A stretch of DNA of 64,000 nt from an uncultured Christensenella sp. (GCA_910577055.1 CAJTKX010000004.1:1-64000), one strand, 5' to 3'; shown: positions 16,374 through 25,068, numbered from the stretch's first letter. A program made the numbers and translations. Notes: a model not told the origin generated them from the letters alone.

Positions 16374-17582
16374 ATGGCAAGTTTAAAACTCAGTTCGGTC
16401 AATAAAGTTTACCCTTCGGGCGAAACGGGCTTATACAATATCAGCTTGGAGGCTAAGGATAAGGAGTTCCTCGTTATAATCGGCGCGGACGGCAGCGGCA
16501 AATCGTCGTTACTGCGCGTAATTGCGGGACTCGAAGACGCAACCTCGGGCGAGGTGTTTATCGACGATAAGGATATGGTAGACGTGGAGCCGAAGAATAG
16601 GGATATAGCAATGGTGTTCCAAAGCAGCACGCTTTACCCCTCGCTTAACGTGTTCGACAATATGGCGTTCGGTCTGCGTTTAAGGAAAGCCCCCGAGGCG
16701 CTTGTGCAAGAGCGCGTTAAAATCGTTGCGAAAATCCTTGGGCTTAACGATATCCTTTACCGCAAGCCAAAAGTGCTTTCCGCCGCCGAAAAACAGCGCG
16801 TTGCCATTGCAAGGGCGATTGTCAGAGAACCGAGGTTGTACCTTTTCGACGAGCCGTTGTCGGGCTTGGACGACAAGCTTAAAGCGGACATGCTTAACGT
16901 TATTATGAACTTGCAAGCAAGGCTTGAGGGAACGTTCGTCTATGCGACGAAGAATATTGCCGACGCGCTTACGATAGGCACGCGCATAGTGGTTTTAAAG
17001 GACGGCTTTGTACAACAAATAGACACCCCCGCAAATCTTTATGATTATCCCGCTAACACCTATGTGGCGTTTTATATCGGCTCGCCCACGATAAGCTTTA
17101 TCAAAAAAGTAAAAATAACGGCGGAGGGCGGCAAGTACTTTGCCGAGTTTGCGGGCAATAAATTGGAGCTGCCCGAAAACGTCGTTGCTCGGTTCGAGGG
17201 TATCGAAGAATACGCAAAGACGGGCAAGTACGTCACTTTGGGTATTCGCCCCGAGGACGCGGAGGTTGCCGACGGCGGAATTTTAAGCGGCAAGGCGGAC
17301 AAGGTCGAGGACGGCTTTGCGGAAATAGATTTAACCTCCGAAATTTGCGTAACCGCGCAAGCGGGCGAGGGGGTAGAAAAGGGCAAGACGGTAGGAATTT
17401 CCGTAGACCTTACGCGCCTTTACATCTTCGACGCGGCAAGCTGCTTAACACTTTTAAAGCGGGACGGCGGATATGCCGAAACGGGTTATGCGGACGCGAA
17501 TTTCGTGCCGCTTGCTTACGACGAGGAAGTCGGCATTCACGAAAGCTTGAAACCCAAAAAACAGACCAAAAAGAAAAGATAA
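16374..17582 (+). CDS. ABC transporter ATPase, MsmK/UgpC-like, with altered signature and H-loop
   Basis: 402 residues. The domain order matches sugar-importer ATPases: nucleotide-binding domain (1-235) and a C-terminal regulatory OB-fold domain (about 240-375) with LGIRPEDAEV. Walker A G37-ADGSGKS and Walker B LFDEP (Asp159, Glu160) are intact and the Q-loop is VFQSS. However, the LSGGQ signature is LSAAE (135-139), and the switch His of YVTHD is Lys193 (YATKN). Loss of both suggests slow or no ATP turnover by a homodimer. No permease genes are adjacent. Start is supported by CGGAGAA upstream. It may energise an importer elsewhere, pair with another ATPase, or be regulatory. Confidence 0.85.
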   Translation: MASLKLSSVNKVYPSGETGLYNISLEAKDKEFLVIIGADGSGKSSLLRVIAGLEDATSGEVFIDDKDMVDVEPKNRDIAMVFQSSTLYPSLNVFDNMAFGLRLRKAPEALVQERVKIVAKILGLNDILYRKPKVLSAAEKQRVAIARAIVREPRLYLFDEPLSGLDDKLKADMLNVIMNLQARLEGTFVYATKNIADALTIGTRIVVLKDGFVQQIDTPANLYDYPANTYVAFYIGSPTISFIKKVKITAEGGKYFAEFAGNKLELPENVVARFEGIEEYAKTGKYVTLGIRPEDAEVADGGILSGKADKVEDGFAEIDLTSEICVTAQAGEGVEKGKTVGISVDLTRLYIFDAASCLTLLKRDGGYAETGYADANFVPLAYDEEVGIHESLKPKKQTKKKR

Positions 17583-17629
17583 GTTTAAAAAATATTATTC
17601 AAGTCAATAAAACAATCAATCGGATACGC

Positions 17630-17658
17630 GCCGCCCGCGCAAGACAAGCGCGGGCGGC
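17630..17658 (+). terminator. Hairpin between the ABC ATPase and the permease gene
   Basis: 11-bp stem GCCGCCCGCGC / GCGCGGGCGGC with a seven-base loop. It lacks a good T-tract on the plus strand (AGTGAAATTTTT follows), and ends 13 bases before the next ATG. Confidence 0.55.
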
Positions 17659-17670
17659 AGTGAAATTTTT

Positions 17671-18558
17671 ATGGAAATTATTTTAGACGCGTTTTGGGAT
17701 ACGCTTAAACTGTTTCCGTTCCTTTTCCTTATATACGTTTTAATGGAAATTTTGGAGCACAGAACCAAGCTGACCCAAAGCCAAAAAATTTTACAAGGCG
17801 GGTTTGCGCCCCTTATAGGCTCTGCTACGGGGCTAATTCCGCAGTGCGGATTTTCCGTTATGGCGGCTAAGCTTTACGACAAGGGCTTTATCCGTACGGG
17901 CACTATCCTTGCGGTGTTTATAGCCACCTCGGACGAAGCGCTTATAATTCTTATTTCGGATTTAAACGCAGCGCACGCGGTTATGCCGCTTGTGCTTATT
18001 AAGCTGCTTGTGTCTATCGGCGCGGGCTACCTTGCAAACGCAATTCTTCCCAAGGAAAAGCTTGCAAGAGTTGGCGCGCAAGACGTGCAAGCGCACTTTT
18101 GCTGCTCCGACCACGACGGCGGTATGCTTGGGGAAAGCTCGGATTTTAAAACTTATATCGTGTCGCCCCTTTTGCACTCGCTTAAAATCGCGGCGTATCT
18201 TTTAATAGTAAACCTTGTGTTCGGCTATATCATAGATATCGCGGGCGGGGTAGATAAAATTTCCGCAAACGCAATGGAGGGCGGGGCGTTCGTTCAACCC
18301 CTTATTACGGGGCTTATCGGACTTATACCGAACTGCGCTTCGAGCGTAATTCTTACTGGCGCGTACACCAACGGCGCGATTCTTTTCGGGAGCCTTGTCG
18401 GCGGGCTTTGCTCCAACGCGGGTTTGGGGCTTGTCGTGCTTTTCAAAAACGGCAAAAAGCTGAAAAGAAATATCCTTTTGGTATTGGTTATGTACGTTGT
18501 TTCCGTAGTCGTCGGAATTGCCGTCAACGGGTTTATGATTTTGCTTAATATGGTTTAA
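17671..18558 (+). CDS. Putative metal/arsenic efflux permease (putative manganese transporter family)
   Basis: 295 residues with eight or more membrane segments. It has an internal repeat: APLIGSATGLIPQCGFSVMA (about 46-65) and QPLITGLIGLIPNCASSVIL (about 206-225) are two copies of the same motif, each with a conserved Pro-Gln/Asn-Cys, followed by DEALIIL and NAGLGLVVL. This two-fold pattern is that of the PF11449-type putative manganese transporter family, related to ArsP-like permeases. The loop at about 145-160 has CCSDHDGG, a possible metal site. The true substrate is not established. It is followed by a strong terminator. Confidence 0.75.
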   Translation: MEIILDAFWDTLKLFPFLFLIYVLMEILEHRTKLTQSQKILQGGFAPLIGSATGLIPQCGFSVMAAKLYDKGFIRTGTILAVFIATSDEALIILISDLNAAHAVMPLVLIKLLVSIGAGYLANAILPKEKLARVGAQDVQAHFCCSDHDGGMLGESSDFKTYIVSPLLHSLKIAAYLLIVNLVFGYIIDIAGGVDKISANAMEGGAFVQPLITGLIGLIPNCASSVILTGAYTNGAILFGSLVGGLCSNAGLGLVVLFKNGKKLKRNILLVLVMYVVSVVVGIAVNGFMILLNMV

Positions 18559-18566
18559 ACGGTTTA

Positions 18567-18606
18567 AAAATCCCCGCGCCATTGCAATGGCGCGGGGATT
18601 TTTTTC
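18567..18606 (+). terminator. Terminator after permease gene
   Basis: Nearly perfect palindrome centred on TTGCAA, with arms AATCCCCGCGCCAT / ATGGCGCGGGGATT and a run of Ts. Confidence 0.93.
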
Positions 18607-18683
18607 ATTTGTAGCTGCAAAAGGTTGATAATTTTTTACGGATATGATATCATAAATCAGAGTAAATTTAATTCGGGTTTATT

Positions 18684-19925
18684 ATGGCTTTAAATGTAAA
18701 AAATCTTGAAGGCAACGAAGTTGCCGACGACTATACGAGAAAAAGCGTTCCGCAAGGCCGATGGAGCGATACTTGGTATGTCTTTAAATCCAACTTTTTA
18801 AAGCTGGTTTTAATAAACATATTCGTTTTGATAACTTTCGCGCCCGCCGTTGCGCTTATGTTTTTCCGCTCGGCGTATATTCAACTTTTGGGCAACGTTT
18901 ATCCTTTCAATTCAAGCATACTTTTCCCGTACTATTCGGACGTGACGGGGCTTGCCGAACGGCTTACGCTTTCTGCGGATATTCTTTTCTACGCGGCGCT
19001 TGTCGTTTCGGGCTTTATCGCAGCCGTAGGTATTGCCGGCGCGGGCTACTCGATAAGAAAGCTTATAAACACCCATGGCGAGTTTTCTGTTAAAGGCTTT
19101 TTCCATGGCATAAAAGTCAACTACTTTAACACCGTTTTCCCCGTTTTCGTGTTCATGATTTTCTTGTACGCGACCTTCCTTGTCGGCGACCAAATGCGTT
19201 TCGCTCAAGCAATGGGCGGCGGCGCGGCGGGCGAAATCACCGCATTCGTGTTCATCATAATCGCAACGGTGCTCGTCGGGCTGTACCTTGCTTGGGTATA
19301 CGCCGTAGGCACTACCTATAAAGTAACTGTTGCTCAGCTTTTCAAAAATTCCTTCGTTTTGGGCATCGGTTCCATTATAAAAACCGTGTTAATGGCGGGC
19401 TTCTCGCTTATCCCCGTTTGGCTGTTTATGATAGGCGGGTTTGTGAGAATTATTTCCTATATTCTGTTCATCTTTATAGGTTTCTCGTTCATTCTTCTGT
19501 GTTGGACGGCTTTCACCCAATCGGTGTTCGACGCGTACATTAACCCGTCGCTTAAAGCCGCGGAAGAGGAGAAAAAGGCGGCAAGAACGCAAGAGGAAGT
19601 CGTCGCGGACGAAAAACAGCGCGCAAGAGAATTGCTTGCCGCCGGCAAAAGCGAGCTTATCTCTCACCCCATAATGCCCATAGCTGCGGAGGCGGCTACT
19701 ACGGGATTGGGCAAAACGTTCACCCGTAAAGATATTTCCGCCGCGGCGGCAAACCGAGAAAAGCTCGGCGCGGAAGTTTCGGCTTACGAAAACGAGCACA
19801 AGGGCGACACGGTGTTTGTAGAATACAACAAACTTTTTGCCGAGCGCGAAAAGGCGCTTGCCGACCAAACCGACAAAAAGGGCAAAAAGAAGAAGAAAAT
19901 CAGTGCGGACAACCTTTTAAAATGA
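18684..19925 (+). CDS. Hypothetical polytopic membrane protein
   Basis: 413 residues, not recognised. Five or six membrane segments lie between about 37 and 285, then a long charged cytoplasmic tail (about 290-413), rich in Ala, Glu and Lys and ending KGKKKKKISADNLLK. The N-terminal SDTWYVFKSNFLKLVLINIFVL resembles the start of DUF624-type or YihY-like proteins, but the rest does not match clearly. Promoter TTGATA-17-TATCAT precedes it (18625-18653 region). Its stop overlaps the methyltransferase start (ATGA), so the products are made together. Confidence 0.78.
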   Translation: MALNVKNLEGNEVADDYTRKSVPQGRWSDTWYVFKSNFLKLVLINIFVLITFAPAVALMFFRSAYIQLLGNVYPFNSSILFPYYSDVTGLAERLTLSADILFYAALVVSGFIAAVGIAGAGYSIRKLINTHGEFSVKGFFHGIKVNYFNTVFPVFVFMIFLYATFLVGDQMRFAQAMGGGAAGEITAFVFIIIATVLVGLYLAWVYAVGTTYKVTVAQLFKNSFVLGIGSIIKTVLMAGFSLIPVWLFMIGGFVRIISYILFIFIGFSFILLCWTAFTQSVFDAYINPSLKAAEEEKKAARTQEEVVADEKQRARELLAAGKSELISHPIMPIAAEAATTGLGKTFTRKDISAAAANREKLGAEVSAYENEHKGDTVFVEYNKLFAEREKALADQTDKKGKKKKKISADNLLK

Positions 19926-20647
19926 CGGGGAAGCCTTATTCCGCCTTGGGCGGCGCATTTGAATACTTAAACGACGACTGCGGCTATGACGAATGGTCGC
20001 AGTATTTAATTAAAAAGCTTAAAAGCCTTAACGCGGGGCGCGTCGGCGTAGATATGGGCTGCGGCAACGGCTATTTTACGCGCGCGCTTATTCGAGCGGG
20101 CTACTCCGTTATAGGAATGGACGTTTCCGAGGAAATGCTGTCCGCCGCAGTCGAAATAGCTCGGCGCGAGGGCGTAAGGGCTGAATTTTTATACGGCGAT
20201 ATAACCAAACTAAAACTGAACGCAAAGCCGGACTTTATCGTCGCCGTCAACGATTGTTTAAACTACGTCCCCCAAACCAAGCTTGCCGCGGCTTTTTCAA
20301 AGGTCTGCCAAAACCTTAAAAATGGCGGGCTGTTTATATTCGATATCAGTTCCGAACAAAAGCTTAGGGGAGATATCGGCAACAACCTTTTTGCCGACGA
20401 CGGCGAGGAAGTTACCTACCTTTGGTTTAACGAGCTTGCGGGCGATAAGATAAATATGGATATAACAGTGTTTACGCGCGGCGCGGACGGTAAATATACA
20501 CGCGCGGACGAGCGGCAGACGCAATATATCCACAGCGAAAACGACGTGGTTTCAGCGCTTGAAAGCATCGGGTTTAAGGTTGAAACCGAAGGGCACTTGG
20601 GCGGCACGAAAGAAAAACGAATTAATTTTATTTGCAGAAAAATATGA
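19922..20647 (+). CDS. Class I SAM-dependent methyltransferase
   Basis: 241 residues. Motif I is GVDMGCGNGYFTRALI, motif II VIGMDVSEEML, and motif IV FIVAVNDCLNYV, a standard Rossmann methyltransferase. The C-terminal half has the beta-rich insert (ITVFTRGADGKYTRADERQTQY) seen in small-molecule methyltransferases of this type. The substrate cannot be told. It is coupled at both ends: ATGA overlap with the upstream membrane protein and ATGA overlap with hslO. Confidence 0.85.
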   Translation: MTGKPYSALGGAFEYLNDDCGYDEWSQYLIKKLKSLNAGRVGVDMGCGNGYFTRALIRAGYSVIGMDVSEEMLSAAVEIARREGVRAEFLYGDITKLKLNAKPDFIVAVNDCLNYVPQTKLAAAFSKVCQNLKNGGLFIFDISSEQKLRGDIGNNLFADDGEEVTYLWFNELAGDKINMDITVFTRGADGKYTRADERQTQYIHSENDVVSALESIGFKVETEGHLGGTKEKRINFICRKI

Positions 20648-21465
20648 ATAAGCTATATAAATCCCTCGTATACGACTTGCAAGTTTCGCTGTCCGTTTTG
20701 GATACGACCAAGCTTGTGAACGACGCGATAAAAATTCATAACCTCGATGCGGTTTCCGCCGAGCTTTTAGGCGGGCTTTTGACGGCTTGCGCCTATATGG
20801 CGGGCTGTTTGAAGTCCGATAGGGGTGCGGTTTCAATCACCGTAAAATCGGGCGACGGCAGCGCGACCGTCAGCGTTTCGGGCGATAAGGACGGACATAT
20901 CCGCGGCTATATAGACGGCGCGCAGAAGGGCTTGAAGGGCGGCGTAATGACGGTTATCAAAGACGACGGATTTTTCAGACCCTTTAACGGCACTTGCGCC
21001 CTTAAATCGGACGACGTTTCCGAGAATTTGATGCAATACTTCCATATAAGCGAGCAAGTCGAAACGGCGGTTGCAATCGGCGTTAAAATTCGCGACGGGA
21101 AATGCGTATCTGCGGGCGGGGTCGTTATGCAGCTTTTGCCGAATACCGCGGAAGAGAATATGGAAAAAGCCGAGAACGCTATGCAAAATTTCGTGTGCGC
21201 GGCAGACGTTATCGAAAGCTTGGGCGCGGACGGAATTATCGAAAAATATTTTTCCGAAGAAACCGAAAAAAGCGGGGTTTATCTCACTTTCCCCGAATAT
21301 AAGTGCAACTGTTCGCGCAAAAAAATAGAGGGGGTTATCGTGCCCCTCGGCAAGGACGAACTTAAAAAAATTGTCGAGGAAGAGGGGCTTGTAAGCGTGC
21401 ACTGCCACTATTGCAATACCGACTATAAATTCACGGCGGAAGATATCGAACGCCTTTTTAAATAA
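20644..21465 (+). CDS. hslO: Redox-regulated chaperone Hsp33
   Basis: 273 residues. Holdase chaperone switched on by oxidation. The C-terminal zinc-binding cysteines are KCNC and CHYC, the expected CxC-x(n)-CxxC redox switch. The N-terminal domain has LLGGLLTACAYMAGCLKSD and GYIDG. The start chosen is ATG 20644, overlapping the methyltransferase stop; an in-frame ATG at 20632 adds four residues without a ribosome site. Confidence 0.95.
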   Translation: MNKLYKSLVYDLQVSLSVLDTTKLVNDAIKIHNLDAVSAELLGGLLTACAYMAGCLKSDRGAVSITVKSGDGSATVSVSGDKDGHIRGYIDGAQKGLKGGVMTVIKDDGFFRPFNGTCALKSDDVSENLMQYFHISEQVETAVAIGVKIRDGKCVSAGGVVMQLLPNTAEENMEKAENAMQNFVCAADVIESLGADGIIEKYFSEETEKSGVYLTFPEYKCNCSRKKIEGVIVPLGKDELKKIVEEEGLVSVHCHYCNTDYKFTAEDIERLFK

Positions 21466-21468
21466 GTT

Positions 21469-23124
21469 ATGGGGAAAATTTCTAAAATCGACCTTTGCGG
21501 AGACAGGCTTATACCGCTTGCCGCGGATTTGGTTGACGAACACAACTATATAGGCGCGTTGAAAATTCTCAACAAGAATGCGGCGTTGAACGAAAACGAC
21601 GACGATTCTCTGATGCTTTACGCCGAGATTTTCGACGATATGGGGCTGTACGAAAAGTGCGTAAACGGTTGGTTTAAGTACGTTGACGGCGCCGACTTTG
21701 CCGATATGTCCGATTGCTACGAGGGCTTGGCGGTTAGCTATATGAACCTCGGCAACGAGCACTATTCCGCTTATTATTACAACAAATTGCTGTCCGAAAG
21801 CGACGATATCGACGGCGATATGCGCGAAGAGATTTTAAAGGATTTTATAGGCGAACAAGATAATCCGTTGAAATTTTCTTACCCGCCCGAGCTTGAAGAC
21901 TGTACCGATTATATAAACGACGGCATAGCGCATATGAAGGCGGGCGAATACGACAAAGCCGTTGAGGAGTTCGAAAAGGTCGGGGAGGGCAATCCCAAAT
22001 ATCTTACCGCGCGCAACTACGTTGCTATGTGCAAGATAATTTCCGATAGAACGGACGAAGCCGAGCAAGAGTGCCTTAACGTGCTTGAAAGATATCCCGA
22101 CGACGTGCAAGCGCTGACTACGCTTGCGGCGGTAAAGACGGAGGCGGGCAAACGCGACGAGGCGTTGGGGCTTGCGCGCAAGCTTTTAAGCGTAGACTTA
22201 ACCGACCCCGAAACGATATATAAAGTAGCTACTGTCTGCTGCGAAAACAAGCTGCACGCCGAGGCGTACGGGCTGTTTAAAAAGCTTACCGGCGAGCTTG
22301 AATACGATTTAAACATTATGTATTTTAAGGCGGTTGCCGCGTTCAACTGCGGGAAGTACGAGGAAAGCTTCGACACGTTCGATAACCTTTGCACTATTTA
22401 TCCCGAGGCGGTCACCGCGCGCTATTATTATCGCCAAGCCAAGACTATGAAGGATAGCGGCGAAATTGCCGAACTTAGTTATTTTTACCGCTTGCCCAAC
22501 GACGTGCGCGAATCTTCTTTAAAGCTTTTGGCGGCATACTTGCGGCTTTCCAATTCCGCGGCTAAAAAGCTTGCTGCGGAGGTTGACTTGTCCGAGTGCG
22601 TCAAGTGGTGCTTCGACGAAATCGAGGGCTACGGCGGCAGCGAGTTGCAGCTTCTTGCTGCGCAAGTTGCGGTAAAGGCGGGGCTTGACGATATAGTAAG
22701 AGATATTCTTTTAGACGCTTTTATCGACGATAGGCTTAAACTTGACGTCCTTAATTCCCTTGCGGAGCGCAATGAATTTAACTGTTTCGGCGTGGTTATT
22801 TGCCACGTTTATAAGCGAATAACAACTACCTCGCTTGCCGTCGGGCGGCTGAAAAAAAAGCACTTCGTGCAAGCTTACGCAAGGCTATTGGCGCACTTTT
22901 CGGTATTGGACGATGAAAACGGCGCGCTGTTTGCCGAAGCTGCCGAAAAGCTGTACGAAAAGCTGTCAACCGAGGGGCGGCTTGACGAAGTGAAAAGCGT
23001 GGATATTCTTTCGGCGGCAATTTATTTATTTTCGGGCGTGAACGCCGCGGGTATCGAAGGGGATAAAATTTATTCCTTCTTCGAGGTCACGGCAGAGCAA
23101 ATAAACAACCTTTTGGGTGAATAA
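21469..23124 (+). CDS. TPR-repeat protein
   Basis: 551 residues, no signal peptide. TPR-like helical pairs are recognisable between about 20 and 330, for example AGEYDKAVEEFEKVGEGNP, TEAGKRDEALGLARKLLSVD and NCGKYEESFDTFDNLCTIYP. The C-terminal 200 residues are helical and less regular, with a short segment VGRLKKKHFVQAYARLLAHF. Such proteins act as scaffolds for protein complexes. It begins three bases after hslO and overlaps the next gene by one base, so it belongs to the same operon as the chaperone. Confidence 0.82.
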   Translation: MGKISKIDLCGDRLIPLAADLVDEHNYIGALKILNKNAALNENDDDSLMLYAEIFDDMGLYEKCVNGWFKYVDGADFADMSDCYEGLAVSYMNLGNEHYSAYYYNKLLSESDDIDGDMREEILKDFIGEQDNPLKFSYPPELEDCTDYINDGIAHMKAGEYDKAVEEFEKVGEGNPKYLTARNYVAMCKIISDRTDEAEQECLNVLERYPDDVQALTTLAAVKTEAGKRDEALGLARKLLSVDLTDPETIYKVATVCCENKLHAEAYGLFKKLTGELEYDLNIMYFKAVAAFNCGKYEESFDTFDNLCTIYPEAVTARYYYRQAKTMKDSGEIAELSYFYRLPNDVRESSLKLLAAYLRLSNSAAKKLAAEVDLSECVKWCFDEIEGYGGSELQLLAAQVAVKAGLDDIVRDILLDAFIDDRLKLDVLNSLAERNEFNCFGVVICHVYKRITTTSLAVGRLKKKHFVQAYARLLAHFSVLDDENGALFAEAAEKLYEKLSTEGRLDEVKSVDILSAAIYLFSGVNAAGIEGDKIYSFFEVTAEQINNLLGE

Positions 23125-23915
23125 TGAAATTATACGATTTTGACGGAATGTTCGACGAAAAACTTTCCGAATACATTGCAAAAAACTCGTCAAAGTACAA
23201 GGAAAACGAGTGGGAGGATATTATCCCCGAGCTGTACAAAAAGTTTGGAGATACTCCCATAAAGTCGCTTGGCAAAACTCCGCGCGAATATTATGCGGAG
23301 ATGACCGACGGGGAACTTATTAAGTGCTTAAAACTTCACCTCAAAAACGGCGTGCCCGTATCCGAGTTTTTATGCTCCGCAATAGAGTGCAGAAATATGA
23401 CCGCGGGGCTTTTGCCGCTTTTGGACGGAACACAAGACGAGGTTGAGTACGCTATGAACCTTTTGGGCGCGAACCCGGCGGCGATAGGCAAGTACTTGGA
23501 AATGCTTTGCTCCTCCGACAACGAGGATATGAAAAACCGTTGCGTGGACTTCATAAAGGAAAATGCGGACGCTGTTTTGGACGCTGTAAAGGAAAACTAT
23601 AAAAATGGCGTCGAGCGGGAATATATGCTTGAAATTATGTCGCGCGTCACCCAAAAGGACGACGGCGTGTTCGATATTCTCGTAAAGGAATTCCGCTCCG
23701 ACCCCGACGAAGTGCCTATGCACGCAAGTTATCTTGCCGCATACGGGGACGAGCGCGCGCTCGAATATCTGTTGGATAAAATCGACGAGGACGGAATAAC
23801 CTTTGTAGAATATCAAGAGCTTAAATTTGCAATAGAAGCCTTGGGCGGAGAGTACAAAAAAGAGAGAGATTTTTCCTCCGACCCGTTTTATAAACTGATA
23901 ATGCCCGATAAATAA
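23124..23915 (+). CDS. Helical repeat (HEAT-like) hypothetical protein
   Basis: 263 residues, not recognised. It is acidic and helical; from about residue 75 it shows approximately 35-residue helical pairs (LLPLLDGTQDEVEYAMNLLG, YLEMLCSSDNEDMKNRCVDF, SYLAAYGDERALEYLLDKI) that look like HEAT repeats. No membrane segment or catalytic motif. The start overlaps the TPR gene stop, so the two helical-repeat proteins are probably made in equal amounts and may bind each other. Confidence 0.72.
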   Translation: MKLYDFDGMFDEKLSEYIAKNSSKYKENEWEDIIPELYKKFGDTPIKSLGKTPREYYAEMTDGELIKCLKLHLKNGVPVSEFLCSAIECRNMTAGLLPLLDGTQDEVEYAMNLLGANPAAIGKYLEMLCSSDNEDMKNRCVDFIKENADAVLDAVKENYKNGVEREYMLEIMSRVTQKDDGVFDILVKEFRSDPDEVPMHASYLAAYGDERALEYLLDKIDEDGITFVEYQELKFAIEALGGEYKKERDFSSDPFYKLIMPDK

Positions 23916-23923
23916 GTATTAAA

Positions 23924-23964
23924 ACCTTCGCGTTTGGCAAAAACAAATGCGGAGGTATTTTTTT
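23924..23964 (+). promoter_or_regulatory. Terminator-like hairpin containing the coat gene ribosome site
   Basis: Stem ACCTTCGCGTTTG (23924-23936) / CAAATGCGGAGGT (23944-23956), 13 pairs with two G-U, then a seven-T run directly before the ATG at 23965. The Shine-Dalgarno GCGGAGG is the 3' arm. A near copy of the arrangement precedes spoVT. Confidence 0.7.
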
Positions 23965-24153
23965 ATGCAAGAACTGACATCTAAGGAACTTGAACTTATT
24001 TCCGACGCATTGACCGCGGAGGGACTTATTTGCAAAAAGGCAAGGGCGTACTCTAAGACCCTAACCGACGTGGAGCTTGCGGATTGTATGTCCAAGATTG
24101 CCGACGACCACGAAATGCGCTACAACGCGCTGTTGAAGATGATAGGAGGTTAA
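23965..24153 (+). CDS. Small spore coat-associated protein
   Basis: 62 residues. Start ATG 23965 follows GGAGG by nine bases; a start at 23947 lies upstream of that ribosome site and is rejected. The sequence QELTSKELELISDALTAEGL and LADCMSKIADDHEMRYNALL is a short two-helix unit like those that accompany CotF genes in clostridia. It is followed three bases later by the CotF-like gene, so both are probably expressed in the mother cell or forespore. The function is inferred from the neighbour. Confidence 0.72.
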   Translation: MQELTSKELELISDALTAEGLICKKARAYSKTLTDVELADCMSKIADDHEMRYNALLKMIGG

Positions 24154-24156
24154 AAT

Positions 24157-24453
24157 ATGAAACTTACAAAAAGCGACGTTACTTTGAACGAAAGAGATTC
24201 CTTGCAAGACGTTTTGGAAAGCGAAAAGCAGCTTATGGCGCTTTACACCACGGCGTTGTTCGAAGGCAGTACCAAGGCTGTAAGAAAGAACTTTTCCACA
24301 AATCTTTTAGGAGTTGCGGAAAATCAATATCTTGTTTTCACGCAGATGAATACGCGCGGCTACTACGAGCCTAAGCCCGCCAACAAAACTTTGATTGACG
24401 AAACCACAAGCACGTTCAAAAAGCAGAAGAACAGTTTAAAAGCTAACGCTTAA
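24157..24453 (+). CDS. CotF-like spore coat protein
   Basis: 98 residues. The core DVLESEKQLMALYTTALFEG, NQYLVFTQMNTRGYYEPKPA matches the helical CotF coat domain, including the typical end RGYYEPKxA. The ribosome site GGAGG sits in the end of the preceding gene. It is followed by a hairpin that both ends this operon and carries the spoVT ribosome site. Confidence 0.85.
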   Translation: MKLTKSDVTLNERDSLQDVLESEKQLMALYTTALFEGSTKAVRKNFSTNLLGVAENQYLVFTQMNTRGYYEPKPANKTLIDETTSTFKKQKNSLKANA

Positions 24454-24455
24454 AC

Positions 24456-24484
24456 GCATAACTATATTTTACTTTCACATAATA
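24456..24484 (+). promoter_or_regulatory. Sigma-G-type promoter of spoVT
   Basis: GCATA (24456-24460), a 17-base spacer, and CATAATA (24478-24484) match the forespore sigma-F/sigma-G pattern. In B. subtilis spoVT is a sigma-G gene. The predicted start near 24491 lies inside the 5' arm of the following hairpin. Confidence 0.7.
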
Positions 24485-24522
24485 CCTTTGCGGGGAAATT
24501 TTTCCCGCAGAGGTATTTTTTA
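24481..24522 (+). promoter_or_regulatory. Hairpin ending the coat operon and holding the spoVT ribosome site
   Basis: Stem AATACCTTTGCGGG (24481-24494) / CCCGCAGAGGTATT (24504-24517), 14 pairs with one G-U, then T-rich to the ATG at 24523. GCAGAGG in the 3' arm is the ribosome site. Read-through RNA would fold fully and hide it; RNA begun at the sigma-G promoter lacks most of the 5' arm. Confidence 0.72.
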
Positions 24523-25068
24523 ATGAAAGCTACAGGAATTGTAAGAAGAATAGACGAATTGGGAAGAGTGGTCATTCCCAAAGAAATAAGAAGCACCTTG
24601 CGCTTGAAGTCGGGCGACCCATTGGAAATTTTTACCGATAGGGACGAGCTTATGCTTAAAAAATATTCGCCCATAGCTTCCCTTGAAAAATTTTCGGAGG
24701 GAACGGCTAAATCTTTATCCGATTTGTCGGGGCATATTGCCGTTATTTGCGATACCGACGGCGTTTTGCACGCTTCGGGACGCGGTCAGCGCGAGTTCGA
24801 CGGCAAGAACCTTTCCAACAATATGGAAAAAATCTTGCGCGAAAGAAAAAGCTATATCGCAAGCTCGGTTGACGGCGGCGACGTAGTGCCCATTTGTGCG
24901 GGTCAGCAAAACGAAGTTACCGCGCAAGTCATAGTGCCCATAGTTTGCAACGGCGACTGCCTTGGCGCGGTTGCCCTCGTTTCGTGCGAGCGCGGCGCAA
25001 AGATAGAGCCGGCAGCTTGCAAGCTTGCGCAATTATCCGCTAATATTTTGGCGGGTCAGTTCGAGTAA
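24523..25068 (+). CDS. spoVT: Stage V sporulation protein T, AbrB-type regulator
   Basis: 181 residues. The swapped-hairpin AbrB DNA-binding domain is at residues 1-50 (KATGIVRRIDELGRVVIPKE, then IRSTLRLKSGDPLEI). A GAF-like domain fills about 55-178 (HIAVICDTDGVLHASG, VIVPIVCNGDCLGAVALVS). This is the standard SpoVT architecture and length. SpoVT tunes late forespore, sigma-G-dependent genes. The order spoVT, spoVB-like, yabN is the same as in Bacillus. Confidence 0.95.
   Translation: MKATGIVRRIDELGRVVIPKEIRSTLRLKSGDPLEIFTDRDELMLKKYSPIASLEKFSEGTAKSLSDLSGHIAVICDTDGVLHASGRGQREFDGKNLSNNMEKILRERKSYIASSVDGGDVVPICAGQQNEVTAQVIVPIVCNGDCLGAVALVSCERGAKIEPAACKLAQLSANILAGQFE

Noticed and set aside
20833..21762. 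309-codon minus-strand frame
   Set aside because: It is antisense to hslO and the start of the TPR gene, both of which are well supported; its composition is unlike a real protein.
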